Shown piece after piece: positions 39,745 to 48,994 of a DNA stretch of 64,000 nucleotides. Position 1 is the stretch's first letter; every line of letters begins with the position of its first letter. A program made the translations under genes and the position numbers. Below the pieces are notes generated by a model. The model was not told where the DNA came from and made no database searches. It saw only the letters and a program-made list of their open reading frames with translations. The DNA lies in contig NZ_LT635801.1 of assembly GCF_900128495.1 (NCBI RefSeq), positions 1,499,997 to 1,563,996 on the forward strand, given 5' to 3'. This DNA is from Bacteroides ilei (GTDB lineage Bacteria; Bacteroidota; Bacteroidia; Bacteroidales; Bacteroidaceae).

Positions 39745-39859
39745 AAAGAACTTGATCTTCTCCGGAAACATCAGGTTCTTTTCCCGAAAAGTTCAAGTTC
39801 TTTCCATTAAAACGTCAGGTTCTTTGCATGAAAATTTCAAGGTCCGGTCTTGATGATGT
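39745..39859. repeat. Array of 21-22-base units (mini-hairpin repeat, locus 2)
   Basis: Direct units begin at 39751, 39772, 39794, 39816 and 39838. Three carry an intact TCARGTTCTTT core followed by a loop and an AAAA or GAAAA half; the second folds as CTTTT, CCCG, AAAAG. An inverted copy of the core (AAAGAACTTGA, 39745-39755) precedes them and can pair with any of the downstream cores, the first of these forming a terminator-like stem with a T run. It lies between tadA and the convergent DUF4834-type gene. The best unit matches a unit at locus 1 in about 15 of 22 positions. Confidence 0.75.
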
Positions 39860-39886
39860 CAAGGTGTCCGTGCCCACGGTTCCCGC

Positions 39887-40159
39887 TCATTTGATTTCTT
39901 CAAAGTCAACGTATTCCCCTTCATCGTCATCGAATACCTTTTTCCGGTTGGACTTTGGGGAACCGGTCGTGTTCTGTCCTGCCGCATGGCCGGAATTTCC
40001 GTTCCGGAATTCCTGGCGGGCCGATTGCCGGCCTCCGGTTTTTTTCCCGAAGATGCGTCCTGTCATTCTGTAGATGTTCCGTATGACCGCTACGGCCAGC
40101 AGCAGGCCGGCCAGTACTACAGCGATGATGATGAATAATATGATTTGGATAAAGCCCAT
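39887..40159 (-). CDS. DUF4834-like small membrane protein
   Basis: This is a 90-residue protein with one N-terminal membrane helix (FIQIILFIIIAVVLAGLLLA), a basic middle and an acidic tail (FDDDEGEYVDFEEIK). The start at 40159 is chosen because the helix begins there; an earlier Met at 40195 adds a poorly supported leader. Similar proteins occur widely in Bacteroidales without a known function. It follows pssA by 54 bases on the same strand, so it may belong to the psd-pssA unit. Confidence 0.68.
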   Translation of the reverse strand: MGFIQIILFIIIAVVLAGLLLAVAVIRNIYRMTGRIFGKKTGGRQSARQEFRNGNSGHAAGQNTTGSPKSNRKKVFDDDEGEYVDFEEIK

Positions 40160-40213
40160 AATGATTGTTTTTTGTTTTGAAACTACAACAACCATGCCAC
40201 ATTCATGGCCCGG

Positions 40214-40918
40214 TTATTTTTTCCGTGTGGCAAGCGATAGCAGGATATACCATACGATGACGGCCGCGAATCCGCTCAGTCTGAAGATGATTAGTAAAGG
40301 GATGCTGACTATCAGGAAGATATAGCTGACCTTATTGTTTGCCCACGAGAGATTCTTGAATTTCAATGAAAACATCGGAATCTCTGCCACCAGCAGGAGT
40401 GACATGATGACAACCAGGATGAAGAGATAGGCGGCGTTGAACGTTTCGGATACCAGGAAATCATATCCTCCCACGGTAAGGGAGCCCCAGAACAATGCGT
40501 TGGCCGGGGTAGGCATTCCGATAAAGGAAGAGGTCTGCCGTGTGTCGATGTTGAACTTGGCCAGGCGCAGGGCCGAGAATACAGCAATCAGGAATCCGGT
40601 GTATGGCATGAATCCCGCCAGAGGTTCCATGAATGTGGGGTAATGTACATCTTTGAACAGGGAAAATACGATAGCGGCCGGTGCCAGTCCGAACGTGATG
40701 TCGTCGGCAAGGGAGTCCAGTTCTTTCCCGATCGGTGAGGATACGTGCAGCAGGCGTGCGGTCATTCCGTCGAAAAAGTCAAATACAGCTCCTACGATGA
40801 TGAAGGTCAGCGCCATAGGATAATTCCCCTGGAAAGCCATGTAACACGCTATGCAGCCCGAAAGCAGGTTGCAGCTGGTAATGGTATTGGGGATGTTTCG
40901 CAAGATTGCGTTAGCCAT
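40214..40918 (-). CDS. pssA: CDP-diacylglycerol--serine O-phosphatidyltransferase
   Basis: This 234-residue integral membrane protein has the CDP-alcohol phosphotransferase motif DGMTARLLHVSSPIGKELDS followed by LAD, exactly the D-G-x2-A-R-x8-G-x3-D-x3-D pattern, and about seven membrane helices. It makes phosphatidylserine in the inner membrane. It is of the membrane (type II) class, not the phospholipase-D-like E. coli enzyme. It follows psd by 12 bases, so the two steps to phosphatidylethanolamine are made together. Confidence 0.95.
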   Translation of the reverse strand: MANAILRNIPNTITSCNLLSGCIACYMAFQGNYPMALTFIIVGAVFDFFDGMTARLLHVSSPIGKELDSLADDITFGLAPAAIVFSLFKDVHYPTFMEPLAGFMPYTGFLIAVFSALRLAKFNIDTRQTSSFIGMPTPANALFWGSLTVGGYDFLVSETFNAAYLFILVVIMSLLLVAEIPMFSLKFKNLSWANNKVSYIFLIVSIPLLIIFRLSGFAAVIVWYILLSLATRKK

Positions 40919-40930
40919 TTTTCTTCTGTT

Positions 40931-41620
40931 TTATTTCAGTTTGGCGATAACAGTCTGGTCGCCGGTCGTCTTCTGTCCCATAGTTACGCAGACTTCTGTT
41001 CCAAGAGGCAGATAAACGTCGACCCGCGAGCCGAACTTGATAAAGCCCATATGCTCGTCAATGAAACATTCTTCTCCCTTTTCGGCGTAGGTTACAATAC
41101 GCCGTGCAATGGCGCCCGCAATCTGGCGTGCCATTACGGTATGCCCTTCCGGGGTTTCAATCACCACCATGGAACGTTCGTTTTCGGTGCTGGCTTTGGG
41201 GAGCCAGGCCTTCATGAAACGTCCGTTATGATGGTCTACATGCACTACGGTCCCGTCTACGGGATACCAGTTGGCGTGTACGTTGGTAATGCTCATGAAG
41301 ATGGAAATCATCAGCCGGCGGTCGTGGAAGTATTCGTTTTCGTCTACTTCCTCTATAACCACCACCTTCCCGTCGGCAGGTGCCACTACAATCTTTTCTG
41401 TATCTGATCCGAACAGCCGGATAGGGCTGCGGAAGAAGTTTACCATCAATGAATAAAGGACGACGCTTATGGCTGCAACGAAGTAGAAGGGAATCTTACA
41501 TTCGATTCCGCAATACAGGGCTGCGTTGATTATAATCAGGATGATTGCACCGGTAATCAGGATATGCGTACCTTCCCTGTGCAGTCTTATCTTTTTTATT
41601 TTTTTTCTTATCCGATTCAT
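40931..41620 (-). CDS. psd: Phosphatidylserine decarboxylase proenzyme
   Basis: This 229-residue protein belongs to the short Psd class. The self-cleavage site is [14 protein letters not shown], with cleavage expected between Gly197 and Ser198, the Ser becoming the pyruvoyl group. Two hydrophobic segments near residues 20-60 anchor the beta chain. It decarboxylates phosphatidylserine to phosphatidylethanolamine, the main Bacteroides phospholipid. It is the first gene of the psd-pssA operon, with a clear promoter upstream and dnaE divergent. Confidence 0.95.
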   Translation of the reverse strand: MNRIRKKIKKIRLHREGTHILITGAIILIIINAALYCGIECKIPFYFVAAISVVLYSLMVNFFRSPIRLFGSDTEKIVVAPADGKVVVIEEVDENEYFHDRRLMISIFMSITNVHANWYPVDGTVVHVDHHNGRFMKAWLPKASTENERSMVVIETPEGHTVMARQIAGAIARRIVTYAEKGEECFIDEHMGFIKFGSRVDVYLPLGTEVCVTMGQKTTGDQTVIAKLK

Positions 41621-41644
41621 AACAAAAGTCTGCGTTTATCCGTG

Positions 41645-41676
41645 CAAAAATATAGTTAATTTAAAGATCTTCCAAA
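41645..41676 (-). promoter_or_regulatory. Promoter of the psd-pssA operon
   Basis: On the minus strand TTTG (41673-41676), a 20-base spacer and TATTTTTG (41645-41652) match both Bacteroidales boxes. Transcription would start near 41638, about 18 bases before the psd ATG. Confidence 0.75.
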
Positions 41677-41754
41677 TAAACATAGGTTGAATTAAGGATT
41701 TACTTTCTTTTTTCTTTAAAAAGTATTCATTGAAGTTAAGTTTATTCCATTGTT

Positions 41755-41786
41755 TTTGTTTCTTCTCCAAAACCTCGGTATCTTTG
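41755..41786 (+). promoter_or_regulatory. Promoter of dnaE
   Basis: TTTG (41755-41758), a 20-base spacer and TATCTTTG (41779-41786) match both boxes. Transcription would begin near 41793, leaving a leader of about 23 bases. Confidence 0.78.
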
Positions 41787-41815
41787 AAGTCGGTTAATGT
41801 GAATTTCGTAACTAT

Positions 41816-44800
41816 ATGCAGGATTTTGTTCATTTGCACGTACATAGCCAATATTCGATATTGGACGGTCAGGCTTCGATTGCGCGTCTGGTAGACAAGG
41901 CCATAGCCAATGGCATGCGCGGAATTGCAGTTACCGATCATGGCGACATGTTCGGTATCAAGGAGTTTTTCAATTATGTAAACAAGAAGAACGGAGGGAC
42001 CAACGCCGAGATAAAGGAACTGAAAAAGAAGATTGCCGACTTGGAAAGCGGCAAGGGCGGAGCGGAAAATCCCGAAGAGGAGCTGGCAGCCTGCAAGGAA
42101 CAGTTGGAGGCGGCCCGGAAAAAGCTGTTCAAGCCTATTTTCGGTTGTGAAATGTATGTGGCACGCCGCCGGATGACCGACAAGGAGGGAAAGCAGGACC
42201 AGAGCGGTTACCACCTGGTGGTGCTGGCCAAGAACCTGAAGGGATATCATAATCTGATCAAACTGGTGTCCAAGGCATGGACACAGGGATTCTATATGCG
42301 TCCGCGTACTGACCGCGAAGAATTGAAGAAATATCATGAAGGACTGATTGTCTGTTCAGCCTGTCTGGGAGGGGAGGTGCCTAGAAAGATTACGGCCGGT
42401 GATTTTGCCGGTGCCGAAGAGGCTGTCCGCTGGTATAAGGACCTGTTCGGTGACGATTATTATTTGGAGCTGCAGCGCCATAAGGTTACCGACCCGAAGC
42501 AGCGGGCCAACCGGGAAGTCTATCCGTTGCAGGAGGTGGTCAACAAGAAACTTATCGAATATTCGAAGAAATATGGCATCCGGCTGGTGTGTACGAACGA
42601 CGTGCATTTCGTGGATGAAGAGAATGCCGAGGCGCATGACCGCCTGATATGCCTGAGCACGGGAAAGGATTTGGACGATCCGAACCGTATGCTCTACACC
42701 AAGCAGGAATGGATGAAGACCCGCGAGGAGATGAACGAGATTTTTGCCGATGTGCCGGAGGCGCTTTCGAATACGGTCGATATATGCGACCAGGTTGAAT
42801 TCTATTCCATCGACCATGCGCCTATCATGCCGAACTTCGAGATTCCGGAAGAGTTCGGTACGGAAGAAGGGTATCGGCAGAAATTTACCGAAAAAGACCT
42901 GTTCGATGAGTTTACCCGTGACGAGAACGGGAACGTAGTGATGGACGAGGCTTCGGCCAAGGCCAAGATAGAGCGTCTGGGGGGCTATGACAAGCTGTAC
43001 CGTATCAAGTTGGAGGCCGATTACCTGGCTAAACTGGCATACGACGGTGCAAAACGCCGTTATGGAGAAAACCTTTCGGACGAGGTAAGGGAGCGTATCA
43101 AGTTTGAGCTGCATATCATGAAGACCATGGGTTTTCCGGGCTACTTCCTGATTGTGCAGGACTTTATATCGGCGGCACGTTACAAACTGGACGTTTCGGT
43201 GGGACCGGGACGTGGTTCGGCTGCGGGGTCGGCTGTCGCCTACTGCTTGGGTATCACCCAGATCGACCCTATCAAGTACGATCTGCTGTTCGAACGTTTC
43301 CTGAACCCCGACCGTATTTCTCTGCCTGATATCGATGTCGACTTTGATGACGACGGACGTGGAAGGGTGCTGAACTGGGTAACCGAAAAGTACGGTCAGG
43401 AGAAGGTGGCACATATTATTACATACGGTACTATGGCTACCAAACTGGCCATCAAGGATGTGGCCCGTGTGCAGAAGCTCCCCCTGTCGGAATCCGACCG
43501 GCTCTGCAAGCTGATTCCCGACAAGATTCCCGACAAGAAGCTGAACCTGCCCAATGCCATTGCCTATGTTCCGGAGCTGCAGGCCGCGGAAGTTTCTTCC
43601 GATCCGGTTCTGCGTGATACCATCAAGTATGCCAAGATGCTGGAAGGGAACGTCCGCAATACGGGTGTGCATGCTTGCGGTACCATCATTTGCCGTGACG
43701 ACATTACCGACTGGGTGCCTGTAAGCACCGCCGATGACAAAGAGACCGGCGAGAAGATGCTGGTTACACAGTATGAAGGTTCGGTGATTGAAGATACCGG
43801 ACTGATCAAGATGGACTTCCTGGGGCTGAAGACCTTGTCTATCATCAAGGAGGCTCTGGAGAATATCCGTCACAGTAAGGGCATAGAACTGAACATTGAC
43901 GAGATACCGATTGACGATCCGGCCACTTACAAACTGTACAGCGACGGCCGTACCGTCGGTACCTTCCAGTTTGAATCGGCCGGTATGCAGAAATATCTGC
44001 GTGAGCTTCAGCCTACCACATTCGAGGACCTGATAGCCATGAATGCTCTGTACCGCCCGGGGCCTATGGATTACATCCCCGATTTTATCGACCGTAAACA
44101 GGGTCGCAAACCTATCGAGTATGATATCCCCTGTATGGAGAAATACCTGAAAGATACGTATGGCATTACGGTATATCAGGAGCAGGTGATGTTGCTGTCG
44201 CGTCTGCTGGCCGACTTTACCCGAGGCGAATCGGACGCCTTGCGTAAGGCTATGGGTAAGAAGCTGCGTGACAAGCTGGACCATATGAAACCGAAATTCA
44301 TAGAGGGCGGAAAGAAGAACGGGCACGATCCGAAGATTCTGGAAAAGATATGGGCCGATTGGGAGAAGTTCGCTTCGTATGCGTTCAACAAGTCGCATGC
44401 CACATGTTATTCATGGGTAGCCTACCAGACAGCCTATCTGAAAGCCAACTATCCGTCGGAGTACATGGCTGCCACCATGAGCCGTAACATTTCGAACATT
44501 ACCGAAATCACGAAGCTGATGGACGAGTCGAAAGCTACGGGGGTCAATGTACTCGGTCCGGATATCAATGAAAGTAGCATGAAGTTTTCCGTAAACCGGC
44601 GCGGCGACATCCGTTTCGGGCTGGGAGCTATCAAAGGAGTAGGCGAGTCGGCCGTACAGAGTATCCTCACGGAGCGTGAGAAGAACGGTCCGTTCAAGAA
44701 TATCTTTGATTTTGTACAGCGTGTGAACCTGTCGGCCTGTAACCGTAAGAACATTGAAAACCTGGCTCTTGCCGGTGGGTTCGACAGTTTTCCGGGTATC

Positions 44801-45619
44801 AAGCGTGAAGATTTCTTCGTGAAGAACGCCAAAGATGAGAGTTTTACCGAAGTGCTTGTTCGCTACGGAAATAAGTATCAGATAGACAAGGCCGCCGCTG
44901 CCAATTCCTTGTTTGGCGGAGAGCATGAGGTGGAGATCGCTACCCCCGAGATAGTGAGCGCACCGGCATGGAGTGACCTGGAACGTCTCAACAAAGAGCG
45001 TGAACTGGTAGGTATCTATCTGTCGGCACATCCGTTGGACGAGTTTTCGGTCATTCTGGAAAATGTGTGCACTACACGTATGGCCGATCTGTCCGACCTC
45101 ACTCCGCTTCAGAACCATGACATTACGTTGGGGGGTATCGTTACCGGTGTGAGGGAAGGATATACCAAGACCGGAAAGCCGTATGGAATCGCCAAGGTGG
45201 AAGATTATTCGGGTACTGCCGAGTTCGCCTTCTTCGGCAATGACTGGGTAGAGAAGAAGAATTTTTTTGTGGAAGGCATGTTCCTTTTCATGCGTGGAAA
45301 GTGTCAGCCCCGACAGTGGAAGCAGGATGAATGGGAAGTGAGGATAAACAGCATCGAACTGCTGCCGGAGGTAAAGGAACGGCTCATCGAGAAGATTACC
45401 GTATCGGCCCCGCTGTCGGCGGTAAACAAGGAGATGATCATGGAGCTCAGTTCGCTTATAAAGGAGCATCCGGGAAACACCGAACTTTACTTCTTTATCC
45501 GTGATGAAGACGGGCAGATGCATGTGAACCTGCAGTCGCGTACCATGAAGATTTCTGTCCAAAAGGATCTGGTGAATTATTTAAAAAGCCAGCCATTGTT
45601 GGACTATAAAATAAATTAG
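41816..45619 (+). CDS. dnaE: DNA polymerase III alpha subunit
   Basis: This is the 1267-residue replicative polymerase of the DnaE type. The N-terminal PHP domain keeps [39 protein letters not shown] and NDVHFVD, so its metal site appears intact. The polymerase palm holds [14 protein letters not shown] (acidic residues 505-511) and [12 protein letters not shown]. Helix-hairpin-helix and OB-fold domains lie in the last third. Residues about 61-104 are a charged, coiled-coil-like insertion in the PHP domain, absent from E. coli DnaE. No intein or split is seen. Confidence 0.98.
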   Translation: MQDFVHLHVHSQYSILDGQASIARLVDKAIANGMRGIAVTDHGDMFGIKEFFNYVNKKNGGTNAEIKELKKKIADLESGKGGAENPEEELAACKEQLEAARKKLFKPIFGCEMYVARRRMTDKEGKQDQSGYHLVVLAKNLKGYHNLIKLVSKAWTQGFYMRPRTDREELKKYHEGLIVCSACLGGEVPRKITAGDFAGAEEAVRWYKDLFGDDYYLELQRHKVTDPKQRANREVYPLQEVVNKKLIEYSKKYGIRLVCTNDVHFVDEENAEAHDRLICLSTGKDLDDPNRMLYTKQEWMKTREEMNEIFADVPEALSNTVDICDQVEFYSIDHAPIMPNFEIPEEFGTEEGYRQKFTEKDLFDEFTRDENGNVVMDEASAKAKIERLGGYDKLYRIKLEADYLAKLAYDGAKRRYGENLSDEVRERIKFELHIMKTMGFPGYFLIVQDFISAARYKLDVSVGPGRGSAAGSAVAYCLGITQIDPIKYDLLFERFLNPDRISLPDIDVDFDDDGRGRVLNWVTEKYGQEKVAHIITYGTMATKLAIKDVARVQKLPLSESDRLCKLIPDKIPDKKLNLPNAIAYVPELQAAEVSSDPVLRDTIKYAKMLEGNVRNTGVHACGTIICRDDITDWVPVSTADDKETGEKMLVTQYEGSVIEDTGLIKMDFLGLKTLSIIKEALENIRHSKGIELNIDEIPIDDPATYKLYSDGRTVGTFQFESAGMQKYLRELQPTTFEDLIAMNALYRPGPMDYIPDFIDRKQGRKPIEYDIPCMEKYLKDTYGITVYQEQVMLLSRLLADFTRGESDALRKAMGKKLRDKLDHMKPKFIEGGKKNGHDPKILEKIWADWEKFASYAFNKSHATCYSWVAYQTAYLKANYPSEYMAATMSRNISNITEITKLMDESKATGVNVLGPDINESSMKFSVNRRGDIRFGLGAIKGVGESAVQSILTEREKNGPFKNIFDFVQRVNLSACNRKNIENLALAGGFDSFPGIKREDFFVKNAKDESFTEVLVRYGNKYQIDKAAAANSLFGGEHEVEIATPEIVSAPAWSDLERLNKERELVGIYLSAHPLDEFSVILENVCTTRMADLSDLTPLQNHDITLGGIVTGVREGYTKTGKPYGIAKVEDYSGTAEFAFFGNDWVEKKNFFVEGMFLFMRGKCQPRQWKQDEWEVRINSIELLPEVKERLIEKITVSAPLSAVNKEMIMELSSLIKEHPGNTELYFFIRDEDGQMHVNLQSRTMKISVQKDLVNYLKSQPLLDYKIN

Positions 45620-45629
45620 TATATATTTG
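45599..45629 (+). promoter_or_regulatory. Promoter of trxA
   Basis: TTG (45599-45601), a 20-base spacer and TATATTTG (45622-45629) match the boxes. The -33 element lies in the last codons of dnaE. The trxA start follows 40 bases later. Confidence 0.65.
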
Positions 45630-45669
45630 CGTACATAAAATAATCAACAAAGTAATTAAGAAAAGAATT

Positions 45670-45987
45670 ATGGCACTTGTAATTAAAGATGACAATTTTG
45701 AAGCTATCGTAGCTGAGGGCAAACCTGTAGTGTTGGATTTCTGGGCAACTTGGTGCGGACCTTGTAAACAGATTGCTCCATACATTGAAGAGCTGGCCGA
45801 AGAATTCAAGGATACCGTGAATATCGGAAAATGTGACGTTGATGACAATTCGGAACTTACAGCCCAGTTTGGTGTCCGTAATATACCTACCGTACTGTTT
45901 ATCAAAGACGGTAAAGTAATGGACAAACAGGTCGGTGCAACTTCCAAGGCTGCTTTGAAGGAAAAAGTAGAAGCATTATTAAAATAA
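45670..45987 (+). CDS. trxA: Thioredoxin
   Basis: This 105-residue cytosolic thioredoxin has the active site WATWCGPCK (Cys29 and Cys32), the buried Asp23 before it, and the cis-Pro loop RNIPTVLFI. It has no signal peptide. It reduces protein disulfides such as that of ribonucleotide reductase, using thioredoxin reductase, which is not in the window. The length and charge pattern are typical. Confidence 0.97.
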   Translation: MALVIKDDNFEAIVAEGKPVVLDFWATWCGPCKQIAPYIEELAEEFKDTVNIGKCDVDDNSELTAQFGVRNIPTVLFIKDGKVMDKQVGATSKAALKEKVEALLK

Positions 45988-46009
45988 TCATTTATAAAAA
46001 TCTGAGACT

Positions 46010-46345
46010 ATGGGAATGGAAGACGATTTCTTGTTGGAAGATGAGGACGATGAAAAGACAATTGAGTTTATCAAGAGTTATCTGCCTCAGGATTCGAAGG
46101 ATAAATTTACAGACGATGACCTGTATTATATTCTGGATTTGATTGTGGACTATTATACTACAAGCGGCTGTCTGGATGTTCAGCCTGATGACGAGGGTTA
46201 CATCAACATCGACCAGGATGAAATTGTAAACTACATAGTCAAGGAAGCGGACAAGGACGGAATGGGACCTTACAATCCGGACGATGTGTTCTTTGTAGTC
46301 CAGGGAGAAATGGAATACGGGAATTCATTGGGACAGGTGGAATAA
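46010..46345 (+). CDS. Conserved acidic protein of unknown function
   Basis: This 111-residue, strongly acidic protein (EDDFLLEDEDDEKTIEFI at the start) has no signal peptide or membrane segment. I recognise it as a type conserved in Bacteroidales after thioredoxin, but no function is known. It lies 22 bases after trxA and shares the terminator at 46370-46409, so the two genes form one unit. The regular helical, acidic character suggests a small protein-binding partner; that is a guess. Confidence 0.8.
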   Translation: MGMEDDFLLEDEDDEKTIEFIKSYLPQDSKDKFTDDDLYYILDLIVDYYTTSGCLDVQPDDEGYINIDQDEIVNYIVKEADKDGMGPYNPDDVFFVVQGEMEYGNSLGQVE

Positions 46346-46369
46346 TAAGGATTCCTTTAGTATAGCTGG

Positions 46370-46409
46370 AGAGAGGGGATATCGGTGCGCGGATATCCCC
46401 TCTCTTTTT
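46370..46409 (+). terminator. Intrinsic terminator of the trxA unit
   Basis: A perfect 14-base stem (46370-46383 with 46392-46405), an eight-base loop and five Ts lie 25 bases after the acidic-protein stop. It also separates this unit from the convergent gene at 46426. Confidence 0.92.
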
Positions 46410-46425
46410 ATGTGTATGCGGGATG

Positions 46426-47310
46426 TTACAGCCCTATTCCGAATCCGGCAGAGAAACTGCTGAATTCCGGTCCGAAACCGGATTGGAACACGTGGCACGG
46501 AGCGTATTTCAGATAGATGTGCAGATTTTTGAATACGCGGAAATCAACGAGCAGGTCAATGGTTACCGGAGCCTGGTGGATGTCCTTGTTTTTGATCTTC
46601 ATCTTTTCGCCTTCGGCCGTGGTATATCGGGTAAGCAGACTTCCGTGCGTGTTGAAGTTGAGCATCGGCCCGAACATGATGCCCGAATTGCGTGATACGG
46701 GTATTTCATAAAAGCATGAAAAGGTCCAGCTGAATATTTTCAGGCGTGAGAAGTCCGGGTCGGTTCCGTCCGGGTAAGTATTTACAGTAACGCTGTTCCC
46801 ATCCTTGTTGAAATAGTTCATTCCCATCATGCGGTAGTTTTTCCAGTTGATACCTCCAGCCAGGCTGAAGCGGTTATATTCGAGATACAGTAACCGGGGC
46901 ATGGATATTTCGAAAGAACGTCCCATATCTGTATTCATATTTCCGGGAGCGCCCGTCGGGCAGATGAATCCGACGGATATGCCGCCTACCCCGATTTCCC
47001 ATTTGTTGTTTTTCTTCCTGCTTTTCTTCTTGTCTGAAACGAAAGGCACTTTGAAGTCCCAGTTTTTTTCCGTGACGGAAGCTATCGTGTTGCTGTCCTG
47101 TGCTATCGTATAGTTATACCGGTAATGAGGATTTCCTTTTGCCCCCTTGACCTCAATCTGATACGCGTCGTTGCCGTTGATGAGGCGTACGGTGTCGGCC
47201 GAAAGGATAAGTGTCGTGTCTTTTTCAATGGACGGATAGGCTTGTGCCGCCAGCGCCGCGAAACACAGCACAGCAGCAAAAGCGATTTTAGTCAGATTTC
47301 TTTTCATCAT
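46426..47310 (-). CDS. Exported beta-strand-rich protein, probably outer-membrane barrel
   Basis: This 294-residue protein has a signal peptide (hydrophobic residues 8-22, cleavage near AAQA). The second half has alternating strands rich in Phe, Tyr and Gly and ends in FSAGFGIGL, typical of small outer-membrane barrels. No function is recognised. A basic segment KKKSRKKNNK lies near residue 95. It is the last gene of the sigma/anti-sigma cassette, 12 bases after the preceding gene, and could be part of the envelope state sensed by that system. Confidence 0.7.
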   Translation of the reverse strand: MMKRNLTKIAFAAVLCFAALAAQAYPSIEKDTTLILSADTVRLINGNDAYQIEVKGAKGNPHYRYNYTIAQDSNTIASVTEKNWDFKVPFVSDKKKSRKKNNKWEIGVGGISVGFICPTGAPGNMNTDMGRSFEISMPRLLYLEYNRFSLAGGINWKNYRMMGMNYFNKDGNSVTVNTYPDGTDPDFSRLKIFSWTFSCFYEIPVSRNSGIMFGPMLNFNTHGSLLTRYTTAEGEKMKIKNKDIHQAPVTIDLLVDFRVFKNLHIYLKYAPCHVFQSGFGPEFSSFSAGFGIGL

Positions 47311-47322
47311 AGTAGCATTATT

Positions 47323-47763
47323 TTAATTGAACATTTTTTTCAGTTGCTCGAGTGTGGCATGTCCCTCCATGTAGATGAGGGTAATTTCCTGGCTTTTCCT
47401 GTTACGTAACGTATTGTTCCGGTAGAAAAGGTAGCTGTAACTGCCGTCTGTCTTTCTGAAACAATAGAAGGCGTAATAGATATGGCCTCCTATGGTCCCG
47501 ATTTCCTTGTCGGCAGCCTCTTGTCCGTCGGCTTTCACCAGCTTTTCGATGGCGTCTCGTTGTCCGGGAGTCGTTTTCAGTGTCTGGCTCCGGAAATACT
47601 CCAGATTGTAGGGCTTCAGTTCACGCCCTTTGATTATGATTTCTTTCTGTCCCTTTCCCAATGTCGTCTTGCCGAATACGGGTGCCACGTTCATTCCCGA
47701 CTGGGCATACGCATGGGGTGTTACGGCCAGCAGGCAGAACAGGAAAAATAGTATTTTTTTCAT
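47323..47763 (-). CDS. Exported small protein of the sigma/anti-sigma cassette (DUF6108-like)
   Basis: This 146-residue protein has a signal peptide (MKKILFFLFCLLAVTPHAYA) and no membrane segment after it, so it is periplasmic or secreted. The start at 47763 is used because the signal begins there. The rest is mixed alpha/beta with no motif that I can link to a function; the resemblance to a Bacteroides DUF family is from memory and not certain. It is 12 bases after the anti-sigma gene and before the barrel-like gene. Confidence 0.68.
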   Translation of the reverse strand: MKKILFFLFCLLAVTPHAYAQSGMNVAPVFGKTTLGKGQKEIIIKGRELKPYNLEYFRSQTLKTTPGQRDAIEKLVKADGQEAADKEIGTIGGHIYYAFYCFRKTDGSYSYLFYRNNTLRNRKSQEITLIYMEGHATLEQLKKMFN

Positions 47764-47775
47764 ATGCATAACGGG

Positions 47776-48282
47776 TTATTCTTTAGTGACGGTAATCTCT
47801 TTATCATTCATGCTGCCGAACAGGTCATGCAGCTGTTCTTCGGCCGACGGCAGTCTGTTGTCGTTCAAGCCTATATCCTGCATGGAAGACCTCATCTGCT
47901 GCATGACAAATTCCCTGTCGGTATATTTTTCTCCGTTCATATAGGCTACGCAGTAGTTGTTATGCCGGTAATATGCCTGTGCCCCGATAAACAGCGCTGC
48001 CAGGAAACAGGCTGCGGCCGTCCAGTACCGGTAGATGTGCCTGCTTTTCCTTTTCTGCATATCCGTTGTGCGTGAAAGTGCCCGGCCGGCCGCAAAATAT
48101 CCCATTACCGCCTTGACGTCGTCCATCGACGTGTCTTCTTCGGGTAGTCCGGCTATGTATCCCTTCAAGGCACGTTCCTCTTCTACCGAAGTCCGGGCGT
48201 CGAAATATTTTTCGGTCAGTTCCCTCCAGTATGCCTTGCCGTACGGTTCATGGGTTGTTGAATGACTTCTTTTTCTTTTCAT
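47776..48282 (-). CDS. Probable anti-sigma factor, single membrane helix
   Basis: This 168-residue protein has a cytosolic basic N-terminal half, one membrane helix near residues 87-105 (WTAAACFLAALFIGAQAYY), and a periplasmic tail. This is the layout of anti-sigma factors, although the N-terminal zinc motif of classic ones is absent; the FDARTSVEEERALKGYI segment resembles the Bacteroides type. Its start overlaps the sigma gene by 35 bases, so translation is coupled. It would hold the sigma factor inactive until an envelope signal arrives. Confidence 0.75.
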   Translation of the reverse strand: MKRKRSHSTTHEPYGKAYWRELTEKYFDARTSVEEERALKGYIAGLPEEDTSMDDVKAVMGYFAAGRALSRTTDMQKRKSRHIYRYWTAAACFLAALFIGAQAYYRHNNYCVAYMNGEKYTDREFVMQQMRSSMQDIGLNDNRLPSAEEQLHDLFGSMNDKEITVTKE

Positions 48283-48781
48283 CGTTTTGTTGTTGATAGA
48301 TTGAACGTATCATTTTACGTGCTCTTGAGAGCTGCATCCTGACAGCCGTTTCCTGCATGTCGAGTGCTCTGGCTATTTCAGCGTAGTCTTCGTCTTCGTA
48401 TTCCCGTCGCCGGATGATTTCACGTTGCAGGGGTGACAGTCCGGTTTCGATAATCCGTTCTACGGCAAGGAAAGATTCCTTCATTTCAAGTCTGTCGGAC
48501 GGTGACGGTTCTTCCGGAGCGTCCTTTTCGTCATCTATTCCGGTTGTCGGACGTCTCTGTTGTTCCCGGAGCCTGTCGATACAGAGGTTATGTATGGTGG
48601 CGGCAGTCAGGGCCTGCGTCCTTTGCGGATCGTCCAGTTCATCTTTTTGGGGCCACAGTCTGCAGAATGCATCCTGAAGCACATCATCTGCATCGTCATC
48701 GTTGTGAAGAATACGCCGTGCCATCAGTTGGAAACGTTTCCTCAGCCTGGTAAACGTGTAGGTCAGCGTTTCTTCACTCAT
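48248..48781 (-). CDS. ECF-type RNA polymerase sigma factor
   Basis: The protein has 177 residues. Region 2 is seen in LMARRILHNDDDADDVLQDA with FCRLW, and region 4 in LSPLQREIIRRREYEDEDYA followed by the helix-turn-helix segment AVRMQLSRARKMI. Region 3 and the N-terminal region 1 are absent, as in ECF sigmas. It is followed by the overlapping anti-sigma gene and two exported protein genes. Its target promoters are not known; a motif for it could not be found in this window. Confidence 0.92.
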   Translation of the reverse strand: MSEETLTYTFTRLRKRFQLMARRILHNDDDADDVLQDAFCRLWPQKDELDDPQRTQALTAATIHNLCIDRLREQQRRPTTGIDDEKDAPEEPSPSDRLEMKESFLAVERIIETGLSPLQREIIRRREYEDEDYAEIARALDMQETAVRMQLSRARKMIRSIYQQQNDEKKKKSFNNP

Positions 48782-48907
48782 GTCGGTCTGGTATTTGGTT
48801 CATTTCTCATGTCTTTTACTTGTCGTTTCTACAAGGTTAACGGAAAAGGACGGCTTTTGTAACAGGAAAAAACGTTTTTTTTAGAAATTATTTCAGGATA
48901 TATAAAG

Positions 48908-48944
48908 AAGAGGCAGACCATACTCTAAATATGGCCTGCCTCTT
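48908..48944 (-). terminator. Stem-loop in the gap after the Imm17-like gene
   Basis: A 14-base stem with one G-U pair (48908-48921 with 48931-48944) lies 51 bases after the stop of the Imm17-like gene. The T run is weak, so it may be a terminator or a processed 3' end of the aroA-tsaE transcript. Confidence 0.68.
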
Positions 48945-48994
48945 TCACTATTATAATTATACCGGACTGCAGGGCCCGGTGGCCCCGTCCTTTT

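Noticed and set aside
42356..45562. Long minus-strand open frames (680 and 383 codons) opposite dnaE
   Set aside because: They are shadows of the dnaE codon pattern: no recognisable domains, no promoter, and dnaE itself is a complete, conserved gene.
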